Assembly (NCBI RefSeq): GCF_002909255.1
Contig: NZ_PIOB01000002.1
Coordinates: 682,001 to 746,000 of the forward strand
Direction of reading: 5' to 3'
DNA length: 64,000 nucleotides
Origin: Arenibacter hampyeongensis
GTDB lineage: Bacteria > Bacteroidota > Bacteroidia > Flavobacteriales > Flavobacteriaceae
Position numbers and translations under genes: made by a program. Below, one piece after another: positions 46,675-55,176 of the stretch (the stretch's first letter is position 1; each line of letters begins with the position of its first letter). The notes under the pieces were generated by a model. It was given only the letters and a program-made list of their open reading frames with translations, did no database searches and was not told where the DNA came from.

Positions 46675-47910
46675 ATGAATTTTAAAGAATTAAAGCTAAA
46701 TAAACACCTCTTGAGAGCGGTCGCAGAAATGAACTATAACGACCCAACCGCTATTCAGGAAATTGCCATTCCATTAGTTCTACAGAAAAATGACATTATT
46801 GCATCTGCCGAAACAGGAACGGGTAAAACAGCCGCTTTTGCCCTTCCCATATTACAACTGTTATTTGACAAGCAGGAAACTTCTGAAAGAGGCAAAAAAA
46901 TAAAGGCCTTGATAATTAGTCCTACGCGGGAATTGGCATCACAAATTCATGAGAGTTTTATAGATTACGGCAAGCACACCCACTTAACATCGGGCGTTGT
47001 TTATGGTGGAACACGGATAGAACCGCAAATATCCACCTTAAGAAAGGGAGTGGATATCTTAGTGGCTACACCAGGTAGGTTATTGGACCTGCACAAGCAG
47101 GATGTGGTTAATTTGGATTATGTAGAGACCTTGGTATTGGACGAGGCGGACTTAATGCTGGATATGGGATTTATAGATGACGTTAAAAAAATAGAGCGAT
47201 TATGCCCTAAGGAAAAGCAAACTTTATTGTTTTCTGCCACCATGCCTTTTAAAGTGGTTCAGTTGGCCGACACTATTTTAAAAGACCCCAAGAAAGTGGC
47301 CGTAACCCCTACTTCTTCGGCAGCAGCTACCGTACATCAGTTATTATATTATACTCCAAAACCCGATAAGATAGAATTGTGCCTTTATCTGCTGAGAAAT
47401 ACAATAAAAGGCAATATCCTTATTTTTAGACGTACAAAATTCGGAGTGGATAAATTGGAAAAAACACTCTTGAACAATAATTTCAAGGCTGGAAGTTTAC
47501 ATGGCGATAAGTCCCAGGACGAGCGGCAAGAAGCCTTAGGAAAGTTCAAGAAAGGAGAGACCAACATTTTAGTGGCCACTGATGTTGCGGCACGCGGATT
47601 GGACATAGACGACCTGGACGCCGTTATCAACTTTGACCTACCCAATATACCAGAAACTTATGTTCATCGTATAGGAAGAACGGGAAGGGCAGGAAACACC
47701 GGAACATCCTATGCTTTTTGTTCTGCGGATGAAAAGGGATATTTGTCAACTATTCAAAAACTAATGCAGAAGCACATTGAGGTTATTGAAGACCATCCTT
47801 ATCCTCTAGACCCCAAGGCCAAACCGGAAGTACACAAAAAACAAGGTAGCAAACACAAAAAAGGAAGGAAATCCGTAGCATCCAAAAAGAAAAAGAAACG
47901 TTGGTATTGA
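46675..47910 (+). CDS. DEAD-box ATP-dependent RNA helicase (RhlE-like)
   Basis: Protein of 411 residues with all DEAD-box motifs: Q motif (PTAIQ), I ASAETGTGKT, Ia SPTRELASQ, Ib TPGRLLD, II LDEADLMLDMGF, III FSATMP, IV ILIFRRTK, V ATDVAARGLD and VI HRIGRTGRAG. The C-terminus is a short Lys-rich tail ending KKKKKRWY that probably binds RNA. Such helicases act in ribosome assembly, RNA decay or cold adaptation; the specific substrate is unknown. It has its own promoter. Confidence 0.95.
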   Translation: MNFKELKLNKHLLRAVAEMNYNDPTAIQEIAIPLVLQKNDIIASAETGTGKTAAFALPILQLLFDKQETSERGKKIKALIISPTRELASQIHESFIDYGKHTHLTSGVVYGGTRIEPQISTLRKGVDILVATPGRLLDLHKQDVVNLDYVETLVLDEADLMLDMGFIDDVKKIERLCPKEKQTLLFSATMPFKVVQLADTILKDPKKVAVTPTSSAAATVHQLLYYTPKPDKIELCLYLLRNTIKGNILIFRRTKFGVDKLEKTLLNNNFKAGSLHGDKSQDERQEALGKFKKGETNILVATDVAARGLDIDDLDAVINFDLPNIPETYVHRIGRTGRAGNTGTSYAFCSADEKGYLSTIQKLMQKHIEVIEDHPYPLDPKAKPEVHKKQGSKHKKGRKSVASKKKKKRWY

Positions 47911-47989
47911 TTGTGCATTTACTTAAAACAGCGAGTTGAACATATTGCACATGCGCACTCCCCAATTCCCTCAAACCATATCATTTTAT

Positions 47990-47997
47990 TACCTTTG
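47990..47997 (+). promoter_or_regulatory. -7 promoter element TACCTTTG for rpe
   Basis: Exact TAnnTTTG match 23 bp before the rpe start codon. Confidence 0.6.
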
Positions 47998-48020
47998 TAG
48001 AATTAATTTCAGTTAAAGTA

Positions 48021-48680
48021 ATGGACGAAAAGATTATTGCCCCTTCCCTATTGGCTGCCGATTTTGCCAACTTACAGCGAGATATTGAAATGGTAAACCA
48101 AAGTGATGCCGATTGGCACCACATAGATATTATGGATGGTGTTTTTGTACCCAACATATCCTTTGGCATGCCGGTCCTTAAAGCAATTGCAGCCCATGCT
48201 ACAAAAACTTTGGACGTGCATCTAATGATCGTTGACCCGGACCGTTATATCAAGACCTTTGCCGAACTGGGAGCCAATAATTTAACCGTTCATTACGAAG
48301 CCTGTCCGCATTTGCACCGCACACTACAGGCCATAAAGGCGGAAGGAATGGCGGCAGGCGTAGCGCTAAACCCCCATACCAATATTAATTTGTTGGAGGA
48401 CACTATAAATGACATTGATCTCGTTTGTGTAATGAGTGTAAACCCAGGATTTGGCGGACAATCGTTTATAGAAAACACCTATGACAAGGTAAAGGCCCTA
48501 AAAGAACTCATAATAAGAAAAAGTGCACATACCCTAATTGAGATCGATGGTGGTGTTACCTCGGAAAACGCCAAGCAACTTATAGATGCCGGTGCAGATG
48601 TTTTGGTGGCTGGAAGTTTTATTTTCAAAAGCGACAATCCATCCCAAACTATTAAGAAACTCAAAAAATTGGTAGGATAA
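48021..48680 (+). CDS. rpe: Ribulose-phosphate 3-epimerase
   Basis: Epimerase of the pentose phosphate pathway, interconverting ribulose 5-phosphate and xylulose 5-phosphate, 219 residues, TIM barrel. Motifs: IAPSLLAADFANLQ, the metal/catalytic DWHHIDIMDGVFVPNISFG, LDVHLMIVDPDRYI, MSVNPGFGGQSFIE and EIDGGVTSENAKQLIDAGAD with the catalytic Asp. The TAA stop overlaps the next gene's ATG by one base (TAATG), so translation of the YpdA-like gene is probably coupled. Confidence 0.97.
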   Translation: MDEKIIAPSLLAADFANLQRDIEMVNQSDADWHHIDIMDGVFVPNISFGMPVLKAIAAHATKTLDVHLMIVDPDRYIKTFAELGANNLTVHYEACPHLHRTLQAIKAEGMAAGVALNPHTNINLLEDTINDIDLVCVMSVNPGFGGQSFIENTYDKVKALKELIIRKSAHTLIEIDGGVTSENAKQLIDAGADVLVAGSFIFKSDNPSQTIKKLKKLVG

Positions 48681-49678
48681 TGAAGATTTGGGATGTAGTA
48701 ATTGTAGGAGGTGGGCCTATTGGTATTGCCTGTGGATTGGAAGCAAAAAAAAAGGGATTGTCCTACATTATCCTGGAAAAGGGATGTATCGTTAATTCAC
48801 TTTACAATTATCCGCTAAACATGCAGTTCTTTTCATCCTCGGAAAAATTGGAGATTGATGATATTCCATTCATCAGCATAGAGGCGAAACCCAAGAGGAA
48901 TGAGGCCCTGGAATATTATAGACGAATAGTTACCTCTAACCATTTAAAAATTTCCCTTTTTGAAAACGTAAAATCAATCAATAAAACCGACGGGAATTTT
49001 AACATTGTCTCCGAAAAAAACACTTATCAATCCAAGAATGTAATCATTTCAACGGGCTTCTATGATATACCCAACAAAGTGAATGTTCCTGGGGAAGATT
49101 TAAAAAAGGTAACACATTATTACAAAGACCCACATTTTTATTCTAGCCAGAAAGTAGCGGTCATTGGCGCCAGTAATTCTGCCATAGACGCTGCTCTCGA
49201 ATGCTATAGAAAGGGAGCGGATGTATCGCTGATCATTCGTGGACCAGAGGTAGGCCAACGTGTAAAATATTGGGTAAGACCAGATATTATAAACAGAATT
49301 GAGGAAGGCAGTATAAAAGTATATTACAATAGTTTGGTACAAGAAATTACAGAGGACGAAATTATTCTGAAATCTCCCACCGGAATAATAAGCTTAAAAA
49401 ATGATTATGTCCTAGCCCTTACGGGTTATATGCCCAATCTTGGATTTTTGAAAAAAATAGGCATCCATTTGTCAGAAGACGAGAAAAAAATTCCACATTA
49501 TGATTCGGAAACTATGGAAACGAATGTTGAGAATTTGTATTTGGCTGGAGTAATCTGCGGAGGAATGGAAACCCATAAATGGTTTATAGAAAACTCCAGG
49601 ATTCATGCCAAAATGATTATGCAGAATATTTTAAAAAATATAAAATTAGTTAGTAAGCAGCAAGTTAACCTAGGTTAA
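48680..49678 (+). CDS. ypdA: YpdA-like FAD/NAD(P) disulfide reductase
   Basis: Flavoprotein of 332 residues related to thioredoxin reductase but lacking the CxxC pair, matching the YpdA (Bdr) group of bacillithiol disulfide reductases. FAD loop VVIVGGGPIGIACGLEAKK at 5-23; second Rossmann loop VAVIGASNSAIDAALECYRKGADV at about 160-183; C-terminal NLYLAGVICGGMETHKWFIENSR typical of YpdA. Some flavobacteria make bacillithiol, which would fit, but no bshA/B/C gene is in this window. Coupled to rpe by a one-base overlap. Confidence 0.85.
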   Translation: MKIWDVVIVGGGPIGIACGLEAKKKGLSYIILEKGCIVNSLYNYPLNMQFFSSSEKLEIDDIPFISIEAKPKRNEALEYYRRIVTSNHLKISLFENVKSINKTDGNFNIVSEKNTYQSKNVIISTGFYDIPNKVNVPGEDLKKVTHYYKDPHFYSSQKVAVIGASNSAIDAALECYRKGADVSLIIRGPEVGQRVKYWVRPDIINRIEEGSIKVYYNSLVQEITEDEIILKSPTGIISLKNDYVLALTGYMPNLGFLKKIGIHLSEDEKKIPHYDSETMETNVENLYLAGVICGGMETHKWFIENSRIHAKMIMQNILKNIKLVSKQQVNLG

Positions 49679-49685
49679 CTTGCTG
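49658..49685. terminator. 28-bp perfect palindrome across the ypdA stop codon
   Basis: CAGCAAGTTAACCT joined to its exact reverse complement, with no loop. It includes the TAA stop at 49676-49678 and ends 12 bp before the convergent GH88 gene's stop. It lacks a clear T run, so it is a possible bidirectional terminator or a protein-binding site. Confidence 0.55.
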
Positions 49686-49697
49686 TTAAGTGATGGA

Positions 49698-50927
49698 TTA
49701 ATTGGATCTTTCCATTTTTTGCAATCTATCCAAAGCCTCTATATAATAATAATCAGCATATATCAAGGCCACATCAATTTCATGACCTAAGGATTTAGCA
49801 CCTGTGGAATGTATCAAAAAAGAATCTGTTTTTCCTACTCCGGAATAATCCTCTGAACTCAACGATTCCAGCATGCGCATGGCAGCATTGTAATACCGCT
49901 CCTGTTCCTTTTTATCCTCCATAAAAGTACTTAGCTCCAACAGGCCGGAAGCAACAATTGCGGCAGCAGAGGCATCTCTTTCCTCATTTTCCAAATTGGG
50001 AACATCAAAATCCCAATGAGGTATATAATCCACAGGAAGTAGTTCCAAATATTTATCCGTTAAATTTACGGCAAAATCCAAGAATTTTTTATCCCCTGTC
50101 TCCCTATACATCATAGTATAGCCATAAATGCCCCATGCCTGCCCCCGGGACCAACGACTATCATCGGCATAGCCCTGTTTGGTATGTCTGTTCAATACTT
50201 TTCCTGATATGGAATCATATTCTATAACATGCCAAGAAGTATAATCTGGCCTAAAATGATTATCCATGGTAGTCTCCGCATGTTTAACTGCGATATCATA
50301 AAATTCTTGATTGCCACCATTTTTAGCCGCCCAGAACAGTAGTTCCAAATTAAGCATATTGTCGATTATGGTAATATGTTGCTGCCAACGTGGATGCATT
50401 TTATTGGACCAAGACCTTATTGTTCCTACTTTTGGGTTAAATCTACTGGCCAAGGACTCAGCTGAAGTTAGAAGAATGTCCTTATACTCTTTTTTATCTC
50501 CAAAAATATATCCATTTCCATAGGCCGGGAACATCATAAACCCAATATCGTGGTGCTCATTGATCGTTTTAAAATCCTCAAAAACTTCTGTCCTTTTTAT
50601 AGCTTCCGCTTTCCATTTTTCATCCTTGGTAAGGTCGTACATATACCAAAGAATCCCAGGATAAAATCCGGAAGTCCATACCAATCTCCCATTAGGTATT
50701 TCCTTCCATTCGGTTTCATTGGTTTCGATCAGTCGCGGATGTTTGGACAGATCTGTTAGTTTAGGAACCGCTTGGTCCAATTGGGCCTCACAGTTTTTAA
50801 TTTCCTTTTTAAGATCAAAAGAATTAAGCTTGGCAGAAACCTTACTATCTACTATACTATTTTTATTTTTGGACAAATTTTGACAACTGGCAAAACAGAC
50901 AAGAAGGGATACGAAGAGTAGTTTCAT
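49698..50927 (-). CDS. GH88 unsaturated glucuronyl hydrolase, lipoprotein
   Basis: Glycoside hydrolase family 88 member, 409 residues, that removes the 4,5-unsaturated uronic acid left at the non-reducing end by polysaccharide lyases. The lipoprotein signal ends in CFASC. The (alpha/alpha)6 barrel shows WTSGFYPGILWYMYD, EHHDIGFMMFPAYGNGY and ITIIDNMLNLELLFWAAK, containing the two family Asp (in HHD and IIDN), and RWSRGQAWGIYGYTMMYRETG. It is downstream of the LacI-type gene (53 bp) in one operon and opposite to kduI/kduD, which process its product. Confidence 0.93.
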   Translation of the reverse strand: MKLLFVSLLVCFASCQNLSKNKNSIVDSKVSAKLNSFDLKKEIKNCEAQLDQAVPKLTDLSKHPRLIETNETEWKEIPNGRLVWTSGFYPGILWYMYDLTKDEKWKAEAIKRTEVFEDFKTINEHHDIGFMMFPAYGNGYIFGDKKEYKDILLTSAESLASRFNPKVGTIRSWSNKMHPRWQQHITIIDNMLNLELLFWAAKNGGNQEFYDIAVKHAETTMDNHFRPDYTSWHVIEYDSISGKVLNRHTKQGYADDSRWSRGQAWGIYGYTMMYRETGDKKFLDFAVNLTDKYLELLPVDYIPHWDFDVPNLENEERDASAAAIVASGLLELSTFMEDKKEQERYYNAAMRMLESLSSEDYSGVGKTDSFLIHSTGAKSLGHEIDVALIYADYYYIEALDRLQKMERSN

Positions 50928-50980
50928 GGGATATTAGTTTATTTGTATAATTTTAAAGATGTTACATATGGCTTTAAATA

Positions 50981-52003
50981 TCATCTTCTAGAAGAATCAC
51001 GTTCTATTAAAGAAGACTTCAGAATTGTTTTTTTGACTTTTTTTAAGTTCGATGATTTATTTATTTCTTCCAATAAAAGTTTTGTAGAGATTTGGCCTAT
51101 TTGAAAACCAGGTTGATCAATTGTGGTCAAAGATGGATCAATCACCTCCGAAATAGGTTCATTACTAAATCCTACTATAGCGATATCATCAGGAATTCGA
51201 ATTCCTTCATTTCTAAAATACTTCATTGCCCCAATGGCAGCTATATCATTGGCCGAAAATAGTCCATCTATTCTGTGGGGCAATGAAAGCAAGGTTTTCG
51301 CACCCTCAGCACCATCAATTTCCATTAAACTTGAATGGAGTACCAACTCAGATCTATATGGAATTTTGTATTTTTCCAAGGCCTTAATATATCCCGCCAG
51401 TCGATTTTTATAAATTGATAATTCTTGGGGGCCCGAGAAATGAACTATATTTTTACATCCATTTAAAATTAAATGCTCCGTAGCATCAAACCCTCCCTGA
51501 ACATCATCTATAAGCACACTACTAATTCCTTCTATATCACAATGCCGATCAAAAAAAAGAAAAGGTGTGCCATTATTTTTCATATTCAATAAATGGTCGT
51601 ACTCATTTGTTTCCATTGAAACGGACAACAACACTCCAGCAACCCTATTGGCCAATAAAGTACCTACAATATCCTGTTCCCGCTTCAACTGTTCCAGGGA
51701 CTGACAAATAATTACATTATATCCCTCATCATAGGCAGTTTCCTCTATTCCTGAAATTACCGATGAAAAAAAATGTCGCGATATTCTTGGCACTATCACA
51801 CCTATGGTATTGGTCTTATTTTTGCGGAGATTGGAAGCCAATAAATTACGTTGATACCCCAATTCATTCGCCTTTGACAATATCCTATCCTTGGTTTTTT
51901 GACTAACCCTTGGACTATTGTTCAATGCCCTGGAAACAGTTGAAGCATCAATATTCAAGGCCTTCGCAATATCATGAATAGTTGTTTTATTTTCCACGAA
52001 CAA
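50981..52003 (-). CDS. LacI-family transcriptional regulator of the uronate module
   Basis: LacI/GalR-type repressor, 340 residues. HTH at 7-26 (TIHDIAKALNIDASTVSRALN) with hinge helix NLLASNLRKNKTNTIGVIVP, then a periplasmic-binding-like effector domain (about 65-330; FFSSVISGIEETAYDEGYNVIICQS, GLFSANDIAAIGAMKYF). The effector is probably a uronate intermediate such as KDG, by context only. It is first gene of the lacI-GH88 unit, divergent from kduI, and the shared 147-bp region holds a 30-bp perfect palindrome that should be its operator. Confidence 0.92.
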   Translation of the reverse strand: MFVENKTTIHDIAKALNIDASTVSRALNNSPRVSQKTKDRILSKANELGYQRNLLASNLRKNKTNTIGVIVPRISRHFFSSVISGIEETAYDEGYNVIICQSLEQLKREQDIVGTLLANRVAGVLLSVSMETNEYDHLLNMKNNGTPFLFFDRHCDIEGISSVLIDDVQGGFDATEHLILNGCKNIVHFSGPQELSIYKNRLAGYIKALEKYKIPYRSELVLHSSLMEIDGAEGAKTLLSLPHRIDGLFSANDIAAIGAMKYFRNEGIRIPDDIAIVGFSNEPISEVIDPSLTTIDQPGFQIGQISTKLLLEEINKSSNLKKVKKTILKSSLIERDSSRR

Positions 52004-52033
52004 AGTGTATATTATCCCTCACAAATATACAAA

Positions 52034-52063
52034 TCCAAAAATACAATCGATTGTATTTTTGGA
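52034..52063. promoter_or_regulatory. 30-bp perfect palindrome, likely LacI-type operator
   Basis: Perfect 15-bp arms centred on ACAATCGATTGT, with the CG centre typical of LacI-family operators. It lies between the two divergent start codons, 31 bp from the repressor start and 88 bp from kduI, so one bound repressor could control both operons. Confidence 0.75.
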
Positions 52064-52150
52064 AAATTTTTAATATATTTACAATCTAGAGATAACATTA
52101 GAAATAAAATTTCCACCACTAAGGGAACAAATTATTAGAAATATATAGTT

Positions 52151-52993
52151 ATGAAAAACAATTACGAAGTTAGATATGCCTGCTCTCCAAAAGAGACAAT
52201 GGAGCTAAACACCGAAGGCTTAAGAAAGAAGTTCTTAATTCAGAATTTGATGGAATCCGATACTATTAATTTAGTATATACCCATTTTGACAGATACATA
52301 GTAGGTGGTGCTGTACCCGTTAGTACATCATTAAAACTAACTGCCATAGATCCTTTAAAATCGGATTACTTTTTAGAACGAAGGGAGATTGGAATCATCA
52401 ATGTAGGTGGAGCAGGTTCCGTAACTGTCAATGGCAAAAAATATGATTTAAAATATAAGGAAGCCCTGTACATTGGAAAGGAAAATAAGGATGTTGTATT
52501 TAGCAGCGATAGTGCCGAAACGCCTGCCAAATTTTATTTGAACTCCACCCCGGCCCATAAGGTCTATCCTACTAAAAAAATTAGCCAAGCGGATGCCGAA
52601 ATTGTAGAGATGGGCTCCATGGAGACTGCCAATGCCAGAACTATAAGAAAATTGATCGTTAATAGTTTGGTCGAGACCTGTCAGGTTCAAATGGGAATGA
52701 CAGAATTAAAACCTGGAAGTGTTTGGAATACAATGCCAGCTCATGTACATGATAGAAGAATGGAAGTTTATTTCTATTTAGAAGTTCCTGAAGATCAGGC
52801 AGTGTGTCATTTCATGGGACAACCTCAAGAAACAAGGCATATTTGGATGGCCAATAATGAAGCAGTAATTTCTCCACCATGGTCCATACACTCCGGTTCC
52901 GGGACCAGTAATTATACCTTTATCTGGGGAATGGCCGGTGAAAATTTGGACTACGGAGACATGGACCATTGCAAAATAAAAGACTTAAAATAA
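52151..52993 (+). CDS. kduI: 5-dehydro-4-deoxy-D-glucuronate isomerase
   Basis: KduI, 280 residues, cupin-fold isomerase converting 5-keto-4-deoxyuronate (DKI) to 2,5-diketo-3-deoxygluconate. Diagnostic segments: EVRYACSPKETMELNTEGLRKKFLI at the N-terminus, FDRYIVGGAVPV and the zinc-site region MPAHVHDRRMEVYFYLEV with HSGSGTSNYTFIWGMAGEN. First gene of the right-hand uronate operon, 19 bp before kduD. Confidence 0.96.
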   Translation: MKNNYEVRYACSPKETMELNTEGLRKKFLIQNLMESDTINLVYTHFDRYIVGGAVPVSTSLKLTAIDPLKSDYFLERREIGIINVGGAGSVTVNGKKYDLKYKEALYIGKENKDVVFSSDSAETPAKFYLNSTPAHKVYPTKKISQADAEIVEMGSMETANARTIRKLIVNSLVETCQVQMGMTELKPGSVWNTMPAHVHDRRMEVYFYLEVPEDQAVCHFMGQPQETRHIWMANNEAVISPPWSIHSGSGTSNYTFIWGMAGENLDYGDMDHCKIKDLK

Positions 52994-53012
52994 CAGTTTC
53001 AAACATATAAAG

Positions 53013-53807
53013 ATGTCAATAAACCTATTTGATTTAACTGGAAAAACAGCACTTATTACTGGTGCTACACACGGCTTGGGCAAGGCTATGGCCATTGGAC
53101 TTGGTAAGGCAGGTGCCACACTCGTCATTAATGGAGCCTCCTCCCAAGAAAAGCTGAACAATGCCGTTGCCGAATACAAGGCTTTAGGGTTACAGGCCTA
53201 TGGATATCTCTTTGATGTTACAAAAGAAGAGCAGGTCCAACTAAATATATCCAAAATTGAAAAGGAAGTTGGGCATATTGATATTTTGGTAAACAATGCC
53301 GGAATTATCAAAAGAATTCCCTTGGAGGATATGGAAGTCGCTGATTTTGAAGAAGTCATTAAAGTTGATCTAGTCAGTCCGTTTATCGTATCCAAACATG
53401 TTGTAAAGGGAATGATTGCCAGAAAAGAAGGGAAGATTATCAATATTTGCTCCATGATGAGCGAATTGGGCCGAAACACAGTTGGGGCCTACGCTGCTGC
53501 TAAAGGCGGATTAAAAATGTTGACTAGGAATATGGCTACGGAATGGGCCAAACACAATATTCAGGTCAATGGAATTGGACCGGGCTATTTTGCTACGGCA
53601 CAAACAGCCCCGATACGCATAGAAGGACATCCTTTCAACGATTTTATAGTAGGAAGAACACCAGCCGGGAAATGGGGTGACCCGGATGACCTACAAGGCG
53701 CAGCCATTTTCTTGAGTTCAAAGGCAAGTAATTTTGTTAACGGACAAATAGTTTATGTAGATGGAGGTATATTGGCCACCATTGGAAAACCATCCAATGA
53801 AAAATAA
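53013..53807 (+). CDS. kduD: 2-dehydro-3-deoxy-D-gluconate 5-dehydrogenase
   Basis: Short-chain dehydrogenase of 264 residues reducing 2,5-diketo-3-deoxygluconate to KDG. N-terminal SINLFDLTGKTALITGATHGLGKAMA with the TGxxxGxG loop, NNAG at about 90, catalytic Ser in ICSMMSELG and Tyr-x-x-x-Lys in VGAYAAAKGGLK, and the KduD-like NGIGPGYFATAQTAP segment. Immediately downstream of kduI. Product KDG would need KdgK and KDPG aldolase, which are not in this window. Confidence 0.95.
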   Translation: MSINLFDLTGKTALITGATHGLGKAMAIGLGKAGATLVINGASSQEKLNNAVAEYKALGLQAYGYLFDVTKEEQVQLNISKIEKEVGHIDILVNNAGIIKRIPLEDMEVADFEEVIKVDLVSPFIVSKHVVKGMIARKEGKIINICSMMSELGRNTVGAYAAAKGGLKMLTRNMATEWAKHNIQVNGIGPGYFATAQTAPIRIEGHPFNDFIVGRTPAGKWGDPDDLQGAAIFLSSKASNFVNGQIVYVDGGILATIGKPSNEK

Positions 53808-53816
53808 AATGATGTT

Positions 53817-54995
53817 ATGAAATCACTTTATAAAATAGTAATACTTTCCATTAGTGTATTGTTCTCAATAGCTTGTTCCGAAAAAGAGAAGCCCACGATC
53901 ATTTCAGTGAAAAATGTTCTTAATATGGAACGGATTTCAGAAACTGTGGAGCTCGACCAGGCCATCCTAAAGATGGATGACCTATCTACTATAGGAATTA
54001 AAAATACAGAAACCAATCAGCTGGAAATCATTCAAAAGGTGGACAATGATGGGGACGGTATTTTGGATATGATCCTATTTCAACCAAAAATAACCGCGAA
54101 TGGCGAAAGCAAATTTGAGATAGTTAAAGTTGGGGAAGGGGAAAATCCCACCGCCCCGCAATTGTGTTATTCCAGGTTTGTTCCTGAACGCACCGATGAC
54201 TATACCTGGGAAAACAACAAGGTAGCATTTCGGGTTTACGGTCCCACCGCACAAAAGATGATAGAAGACAAGGTTCCGGGAGGCACGCTGTCCAGTGGGG
54301 TCGATGCTTGGTTAAAAAAAGTAGAATACCCAATAATTGATAAATGGTATAAAGAGGAACTGAGCGGAGTCAGTAGTTACCACAAGGATACCGGTGAAGG
54401 CCTGGATGATTTTCATGTTGGTCCAAGTCGAGGTGTTGGTGGAATTGCGGCAAAAATCGACACCACATACTATTATTCCAAAAATTACACCAAATGGCGT
54501 ACCATCACCAACGGGCCAATAAGGACCAGCTTCTATCTGGAATATGAAGATTGGGGCGCCAATGGAAAAACCATTAAGGAATCGAGAATAATAAGCTTGG
54601 ACCTAGGTCAAAATTTATCCAAATTCAACATCACCCTAAAAGGTGTTGACCAGATTTCCGCCGGACTTACTCTTCACGAAAAGGATGGTGAGGTTAGCGG
54701 TAAGAAGGACAAAGGATGGGTAAGCTACTGGCAGCCACACGGAGATTCGGAATTGGGAACCGCCATCATTGCCCCCAATGACACTTTTATTGATTTTGAA
54801 AAGTACGATGTACCAAAAAAAGATCTAAGTAACGCCTATGCACATCTAAAAGTTAAAAATAACACTGTAATCTATTACGCTGGATTTGGATGGAAAAAAA
54901 GCGGGCAATTTGACACTAAAGAGGATTGGGAGAATTATTTGGACTCGTTTTCCGAACAGATCAACCATCCTTTAATTGTTACTGTAACCCCCTAG
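53817..54995 (+). CDS. DUF4861 family lipoprotein
   Basis: Predicted lipoprotein of 392 residues with signal peptide ending SIACS. The mature part, from about residue 28, matches the DUF4861 family by VDNDGDGILDMILFQPKI, FVPERTDDYTWENNKVAFRVYGP and GWVSYWQPHGDSELGTAIIAPN. DUF4861 proteins often sit in polysaccharide loci of Bacteroidota and may bind or process oligosaccharides; the activity is not established. It starts 9 bp after kduD, so it belongs to the uronate operon. Confidence 0.85.
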   Translation: MKSLYKIVILSISVLFSIACSEKEKPTIISVKNVLNMERISETVELDQAILKMDDLSTIGIKNTETNQLEIIQKVDNDGDGILDMILFQPKITANGESKFEIVKVGEGENPTAPQLCYSRFVPERTDDYTWENNKVAFRVYGPTAQKMIEDKVPGGTLSSGVDAWLKKVEYPIIDKWYKEELSGVSSYHKDTGEGLDDFHVGPSRGVGGIAAKIDTTYYYSKNYTKWRTITNGPIRTSFYLEYEDWGANGKTIKESRIISLDLGQNLSKFNITLKGVDQISAGLTLHEKDGEVSGKKDKGWVSYWQPHGDSELGTAIIAPNDTFIDFEKYDVPKKDLSNAYAHLKVKNNTVIYYAGFGWKKSGQFDTKEDWENYLDSFSEQINHPLIVTVTP

Positions 54996-55176
54996 TTCGC
55001 ATTTTTAGTTTACACCAAATATAGCAATACCCTTATTCATAAAAATGTCTTGGGGTATTGCTTTTTTATGTCAAATTTTAACTTCTTTTTGTACTTCCCC
55101 CGAGAAGTATCCATGTTTTATATCGTATTTTTAATCAGCAAATCCTGCGCCATTATTTTTAAATAATCGATTTGAC

